From assembly GCF_900105155.1 (NCBI RefSeq), contig NZ_LT629762.1, positions 4,783,501 to 4,847,500 on the forward strand: 64,000 nucleotides of DNA, in the 5' to 3' direction. A program made the position numbers and the translations under genes. The stretch comes from Pseudomonas prosekii (GTDB lineage: Bacteria > Pseudomonadota > Gammaproteobacteria > Pseudomonadales > Pseudomonadaceae). Below, piece after piece: positions 59,607 through 64,000 of the stretch; positions within the stretch are counted from its first letter, which is position 1, and each line of letters begins with the position of its first letter. The notes beneath the pieces are model-generated. The model ran no database searches, was not told the DNA's origin, and saw only the letters and a program-made list of their open reading frames with translations.

Positions 59607-60877
59607 ATGAGTGATCGTCGAATAGTTGTGACTGGAATGGGCCTGGTGTCGCCATTGGGTTCTGGCGTCGAAGCCGTGTGGGCGCGCCTGTTGGCCGGGC
59701 GCTCTGGACTGCGCGCATTGCCCGACGCAGTGGTTGCCGATCTGCCGGCCAAGGTCGGCGGCGCAGTGCCGAGCATTGCTGATGATGCCGAAGCCGGCTT
59801 CGACCCGGACCGGGCCATCGCGCCCAAAGAACAGAAGAAGATGGATCGCTTCATCATGTTCGCCATAGAGGCTGCGCGTCAGGCGCTGGAACAGGCGGGT
59901 TGGCAGGCGCAGGACGCCAATGCTCAGGAACGCACCGCGACGATTATCGGCTCGGGCGTCGGTGGTTTTGGCGCTATCGCCGATGCGGTGCGCACCACCG
60001 ATACGCGCGGGCCGCGGCGGTTGTCGCCGTTCACCATTCCCTCGTTTCTGGTCAATCTGGCGGCGGGCCACGTGTCGATCTTGCATGGTTTCAAAGGTCC
60101 GCTCGGCGCGCCGGTAACCGCCTGCGCCGCCGGTGTTCAGGCGATCGGCGATGCCGCGCGGCTGATCCGCAGTGGCGAGGCGGATATTGCCGTGTGCGGC
60201 GGCGCCGAAGCGTCGATTGATCGTGTCAGTCTGGCCGGGTTTGCTGCCGCGCGGGCCTTGTCCAGCGCTTACAACGAAACCCCGGAGCGCGCCTCGCGGC
60301 CATTCGACAAGGATCGCGATGGTTTTGTGATGGGCGAGGGCGCCGGTCTGCTGGTGATCGAATCGCTGGAGCATGCATTGGCCAGGGGCGCTAAACCGAT
60401 CGCCGAGCTGGTCGGCTACGGCACCAGTGCGGATGCCTATCACCTGACGGCCGGGCCTGAAGATGGCAGCGGTGCTCGGCGGGCAATGTCGTTGGCATTG
60501 GCGCAAGCCGGGGTCAGCGCCGATCAGGTGCAACACCTCAATGCTCACGCGACGTCGACGCCAGTCGGGGATCTCGGGGAGTTGGCGGCGATCAAGTCAT
60601 TGTTCGGCGCGGATAACAAGATTGCGGTGACGTCGACCAAGTCTGCTACCGGTCATTTGCTTGGCGCCGCTGGCGGCATCGAAGCGATCTTCACCCTGTT
60701 GGCCATTCGCGATCAAATCGTCCCGGCCACGCTCAATTTCGATAACCCGGACCCGGCAGCCGAAGGCGTGGACATCGTTCACGGCCAGGCGCGGTCGATG
60801 CCGATTGAATACGCGCTGTCGAACGGCTTCGGTTTTGGCGGCGTGAATGCCAGCGTGCTGTTCAAGCGTTGGAGTGA

Positions 60878-60881
<4 letters not shown>
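59607..60881 (+). CDS. Beta-ketoacyl-ACP synthase II-like (FabF2 type)
   Basis: A 424-residue condensing enzyme. The catalytic triad is C173 (VTACAAG), H314 (NAHATSTP) and H350 (KSATGHLLGAAG), the order of an active KAS II. Start follows GAGGTGA. It lies apart from the fab cluster, so it is a second FabF, similar in setting to PA1373-like paralogues. Its stop codon overlaps the stop of the convergent TetR gene. Confidence 0.9.
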
Positions 60882-61462
<581 letters not shown>

Positions 61463-61604
61463 TTTGGGTCTCCGCGACAATCCGCCATCTTACTTAATGA
61501 ATATTGGATGGTGACTGTACTTCTATCGCAAAAAAGCATGCAGATGCGTGCCATTCGGCTGGGCGGCGTGTTTTTTAGAAGTCTGCCGGAGAACTGGCGA
61601 GCGC

Positions 61605-61639
61605 AAAAACAAACCCCACCGCGAAGGTGGGGTTTTTTT
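61605..61639. terminator. Bidirectional Rho-independent terminator
   Basis: CCCCACC GCGAA GGTGGGG with seven T residues on one side and an A-rich stretch on the other, directly after the DUF2897-like gene (minus strand). Confidence 0.9.
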
Positions 61640-61640
61640 A

Positions 61641-61808
61641 TCAGCGGTCCTGCGCATCCTTGGCGTCCGCGACTGCATTGCGTTCAGCGATGCGTTTGCG
61701 TTGCTCTTCGGTCAGATCGACCTTGTTGGCGGTGTCGCGCAACATCATCAAACCGCCAACGATCGAGCCGATTGCAACGACCAGAATCAACCAGGCATAC
61801 CAGGGCAT
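61641..61808 (-). CDS. Small membrane protein, DUF2897-like
   Basis: A 55-residue protein, start ATG at 61808 with AAGGAG at ideal spacing. One transmembrane helix (AWLILVVAIGSIVGGLMML, residues 5-23) is followed by a charged tail (LTEEQRKRIAERN...). It matches my memory of the short Pseudomonas DUF2897 proteins, of unknown role. A longer frame upstream has no binding site. Confidence 0.8.
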   Translation of the reverse strand: MPWYAWLILVVAIGSIVGGLMMLRDTANKVDLTEEQRKRIAERNAVADAKDAQDR

Positions 61809-61944
61809 AGGGCTCTCCTTGAGGGCAGGCCGATTGGCGGATTTCGCCAACCGAGCGTGCATACCACTTTGAGCGATCAAATTTCGCAGTGGTTCCATTC
61901 TAGGCCTGTAATGTCTCGCGCGTATCCCTCGTTACAGCCCCTTG

Positions 61945-63309
61945 CTACAAACCGGTCAGCATTGCATCCGCCGGCGCATCGGCGCGCAATTGCGCGGTGA
62001 GCATGAAGTACACAAACCCGACGGCCATGAAGCCGACGAAGATCAGCCCGATCAAGGTGTTGAACCACGCCATTGCCACCAGGCACACCACCGCCAGCAC
62101 CAGCGCAATCATCGGCACCAGCGGATAACACGGCGCGCGGAAAGTCCGTTCCAGGTTCGGCTCGGTTTTGCGCAGTTTGAACAGGCTGAGCATGCTCATG
62201 ATGTACATGACGATGGCGCCGAATACCGCCATGGTGATCATCGCCGCGGTCAGCGTCATGCCGCCAAGGTTGATCAAACCGTCACTATAAATAGCCGCGA
62301 TGCCGATCAGCCCGCCGGCGATGATCGCCCGGTGCGGCGTCTGGAAGCGCGACAGCTTGGCCAATGATTTCGGCAAGTAACCGGCGCGGGCGAGGGCGAA
62401 GAACTGGCGCGAGTAACCGAGGATGATCCCGTGGAAACTCGCTACCAGTCCGAACAGGCCGATCCACACCAGCATGTGCAGCCAACCGGAGCTTTCGCCG
62501 ACCACGGCTTTCATCGCTTGCGGCAATGGGTCGTTGATGTTCGACAGGGTGCGCCAGTCGCCAACGCCGCCGGCAAAGAACATCACGCCCATCGCCAGCA
62601 GCACCAGCGTCAGAATGCCGCTGATGTAAGCCTTGGGAATCGTCCGTTTCGGGTCCTTGGCTTCTTCGGCGGCCATGGCCGCGCCTTCGATGGCGAGGAA
62701 AAACCAGATCGCAAACGGGATCGCCGCGAACATCCCGGCAATCGCCGGCGCGCCGAACACGTCGGAACCGGCCCAGCCATTCAGGGCAAAGTTGCTGAAG
62801 CTGAAGGCCGGCGCCACCACGCCCATGAACACCAGCAATTCGGCCACAGCCAGGACGCAGACGATCAACTCGAAGGTTGCCGCGAGTTTCACCCCGAGAA
62901 TGTTCAGGCCCATGAACACGATGTAGGCACCGACCGCCGCGTGTTTCGGGTCGAGTGCCGGAAACTGCACATTCAAGTACGCGCCAATCGCGAGAGCGAT
63001 CGCTGGGGGGGCGAAGACGAATTCGATCAGCGTTGCCAGCCCGGCGATCAATCCGCCTTTCTCGCCAAAAGCGCGGCGGCTGTAGGCAAAGGGACCGCCG
63101 GCGTGGGGAATCATCGTCGTCAGCTCGGTGAAACTGAAGATGAAACAGGTGTACATGGTCGCGACCATAAAGGAAGTCACCAGGAAACCCAGGGTTCCGG
63201 CGACGCCCCAGCCGTAACTCCAGCCGAAATACTCCCCGGAAATCACCAGCCCGACGGCAATGCCCCACAGATGCAGCGTTCCCAGTGTCGGTTTGAGTTG
63301 TGTGTTCAT
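61945..63309 (-). CDS. eat: APC-family permease, ethanolamine permease type
   Basis: A 454-residue inner-membrane transporter with about 12 helices. Start ATG at 63309 (MNTQLKPTLGTLHLWGIAVG) follows GGGAG; an in-frame ATG 60 bp earlier lacks a binding site. GLVISGEYFGWSYGWGVAGT near the N-terminus and FAIWFFLAIEGAAMAAEEAK are typical of ethanolamine permeases. The usual partner genes eutB and eutC are not in the window, so the substrate rests on sequence style; another amine or amino acid is possible. Confidence 0.82.
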   Translation of the reverse strand: MNTQLKPTLGTLHLWGIAVGLVISGEYFGWSYGWGVAGTLGFLVTSFMVATMYTCFIFSFTELTTMIPHAGGPFAYSRRAFGEKGGLIAGLATLIEFVFAPPAIALAIGAYLNVQFPALDPKHAAVGAYIVFMGLNILGVKLAATFELIVCVLAVAELLVFMGVVAPAFSFSNFALNGWAGSDVFGAPAIAGMFAAIPFAIWFFLAIEGAAMAAEEAKDPKRTIPKAYISGILTLVLLAMGVMFFAGGVGDWRTLSNINDPLPQAMKAVVGESSGWLHMLVWIGLFGLVASFHGIILGYSRQFFALARAGYLPKSLAKLSRFQTPHRAIIAGGLIGIAAIYSDGLINLGGMTLTAAMITMAVFGAIVMYIMSMLSLFKLRKTEPNLERTFRAPCYPLVPMIALVLAVVCLVAMAWFNTLIGLIFVGFMAVGFVYFMLTAQLRADAPADAMLTGL

Positions 63310-63712
63310 GCGTTGCTCCCGGAATGGTTTGGAAAGCTCGGGGGAGGGCGCGTGCAGCGGGCGTGCCATTTTGTATTTGCGCGTCGCAATGCGGTGAAAG
63401 GTGTCGTATCGGGGATGATCGGCGCTGGATGGCCGTGATTTGTGCGCCAGTTGGGGGCAATGTCGCCCGTTATGCCGCCATCGCGAGCAAGCTCGCTCCC
63501 ACTATTGAAATGCATCCGCCGACACAACGCTGATCCCTGTGGGAGCGAGCTTGCTCGCGATGGCGTCCGCCCAAAACGCCTGTAACCCCCGCATAAAGCC
63601 ACTCTTTACACTTTTTTTATGCCCCGCCACACCCCTCGCTCTCGTTCCTTTACAGCCTCCCTGCCGACAATGCCCGGACACGCGGCAATACGCCGTTACA
63701 CGGAGATTTTCC
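63310..63712. other. Intergenic region between the permease gene and kdpF
   Basis: A 403-bp divergent gap. It contains the REP pair at 63477-63564 and, right of it, the presumed kdp promoter region (63565-63712), where I see no certain -35/-10 pair. No other gene found. Confidence 0.5.
63477..63564. repeat. REP pair (REPIN) upstream of kdpF
   Basis: GCCATCGCGAGCAAGCTCGC and its inverted partner ending GCTTGCTCGCGATGGC flank about 40 bp; same family as at 7853 and 14046. The two arms match almost perfectly. Confidence 0.88.
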
Positions 63713-63802
63713 ATGAGCGTTCTGGACGGGGTGTCACTGCTATTGGCAGTGGGGCTGTTCATTTATCTGCTGGTTGCGCTGTTGCGCGCGGACCGGAACT
63801 AG
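63713..63802 (+). CDS. kdpF: Potassium-transporting ATPase subunit KdpF
   Basis: A 29-residue single-helix peptide (MSVLDGVSLLLAVGLFIYLL...) with GGAGA before the ATG. It stabilises the KdpFABC high-affinity potassium pump. It is followed after 8 bp by kdpA, which confirms the call despite the short length. Confidence 0.9.
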   Translation: MSVLDGVSLLLAVGLFIYLLVALLRADRN

Positions 63803-63810
63803 GAGCGGCT

Positions 63811-64000
63811 ATGCACAGTTATGACTATTGGCTGATCCTCGGGTTTTTCGCGTTAGTGCTGATCCCCGCGCCGTTTCTCGGTCGCTTCTATTACAAAGTC
63901 ATGGAAGGCCAGCGCACCTGGCTGTCGCCGGTCCTCGGCCCGGTCGAGCGCGGTTGTTATCGCGTGGCCGGGGTCGATCCGCAGGTCGAACAGAGCTGGC
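63811..64000 (+). CDS. kdpA: Potassium-transporting ATPase subunit KdpA, 5' part
   Basis: The first 63 codons of the potassium-translocating subunit, cut by the right edge. ATG at 63811 follows AGGAG. The start MHSYDYWLILGFFALVLIPA enters the first helix; PFLGRFYYKVMEGQRT and GPVERGCYRVAGVD are typical KdpA N-terminal segments. Confidence 0.92.
   Translation, partial: MHSYDYWLILGFFALVLIPAPFLGRFYYKVMEGQRTWLSPVLGPVERGCYRVAGVDPQVEQSW

Overview
The window reads as a chromosomal segment of a Pseudomonas of the fluorescens group. This rests on three things: GC-rich codon use, paired inverted REP sequences of the GTGGGAGCGAGCTTGCTCGC type typical of that group, and a gene order that matches from memory the P. 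aeruginosa block PA3177 down to PA3140 (GGDEF protein, SDR, mupP, ubiG, MTA deaminase, mtnA, gyrA, serC, pheA, hisC, tyrA-aroA, cmk, rpsA, ihfB, wzz, O-antigen genes, wbpM, ComEA-like gene). No rRNA, tRNA or CRISPR array was seen. Family names come from recognised motifs and remembered homologues; no database search was run.

Region 1 (1-9.3 kb) is accessory. It holds the first 1,411 codons of a giant minus-strand protein that runs off the left edge, a membrane GGDEF/EAL protein, a TenA/haem-oxygenase-like protein and a soluble diguanylate cyclase. Region 2 (9.3-14 kb) is housekeeping: yciK-type SDR, mupP (muropeptide recycling), ubiG, and a divergent pair for methylthioadenosine metabolism (deaminase and mtnA). 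Region 3 (14.4-26.7 kb) holds gyrA, the tightly overlapping serC-pheA-hisC-tyrA/aroA-cmk run feeding aromatic amino acid, serine and nucleotide synthesis, then rpsA, a small lipoprotein, ihfB and a LapA-type membrane protein.

Region 4 (26.8-44.8 kb) is a Wzx/Wzy-dependent O-antigen locus on the + strand: wzz, wbpO, wbpP, wzx, wzy, an AsnB-like amidotransferase, two GT4 transferases, a three-gene L-HexNAc module (RmlD-like reductase, WbvB/FnlA-like dehydratase, WecB-like epimerase), a WbpV-like reductase, wbpL and wbpM. Together they predict a trisaccharide repeat started by a D-6-deoxy-HexNAc and carrying an amidated GalNAc uronic acid and an L-QuiNAc, L-RhaNAc or L-FucNAc residue. The 5' half is visibly poorer in GC than the conserved 3' end.

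Region 5 (44.9-58.5 kb) follows a ComEA-like gene. Two IS66-family elements, at a constant offset of 10,701 bp and with identical predicted proteins, lie in the same orientation, each with its own perfect 8-bp target duplication. Between them is an 8.2-kb block: an RTX protein with a transglutaminase-like N-terminal domain, a divergent three-gene type I secretion system and a second Wzz-like protein. The IS elements carry a non-coding tail with a ~33-bp-period array of palindromes. Region 6 (58.6-64 kb) holds an SDR, a FabF-type ketosynthase, a TetR regulator interrupted by a 12-isoleucine microsatellite tract, a DUF2897-like peptide, an ethanolamine-type permease and the start of kdpFA.
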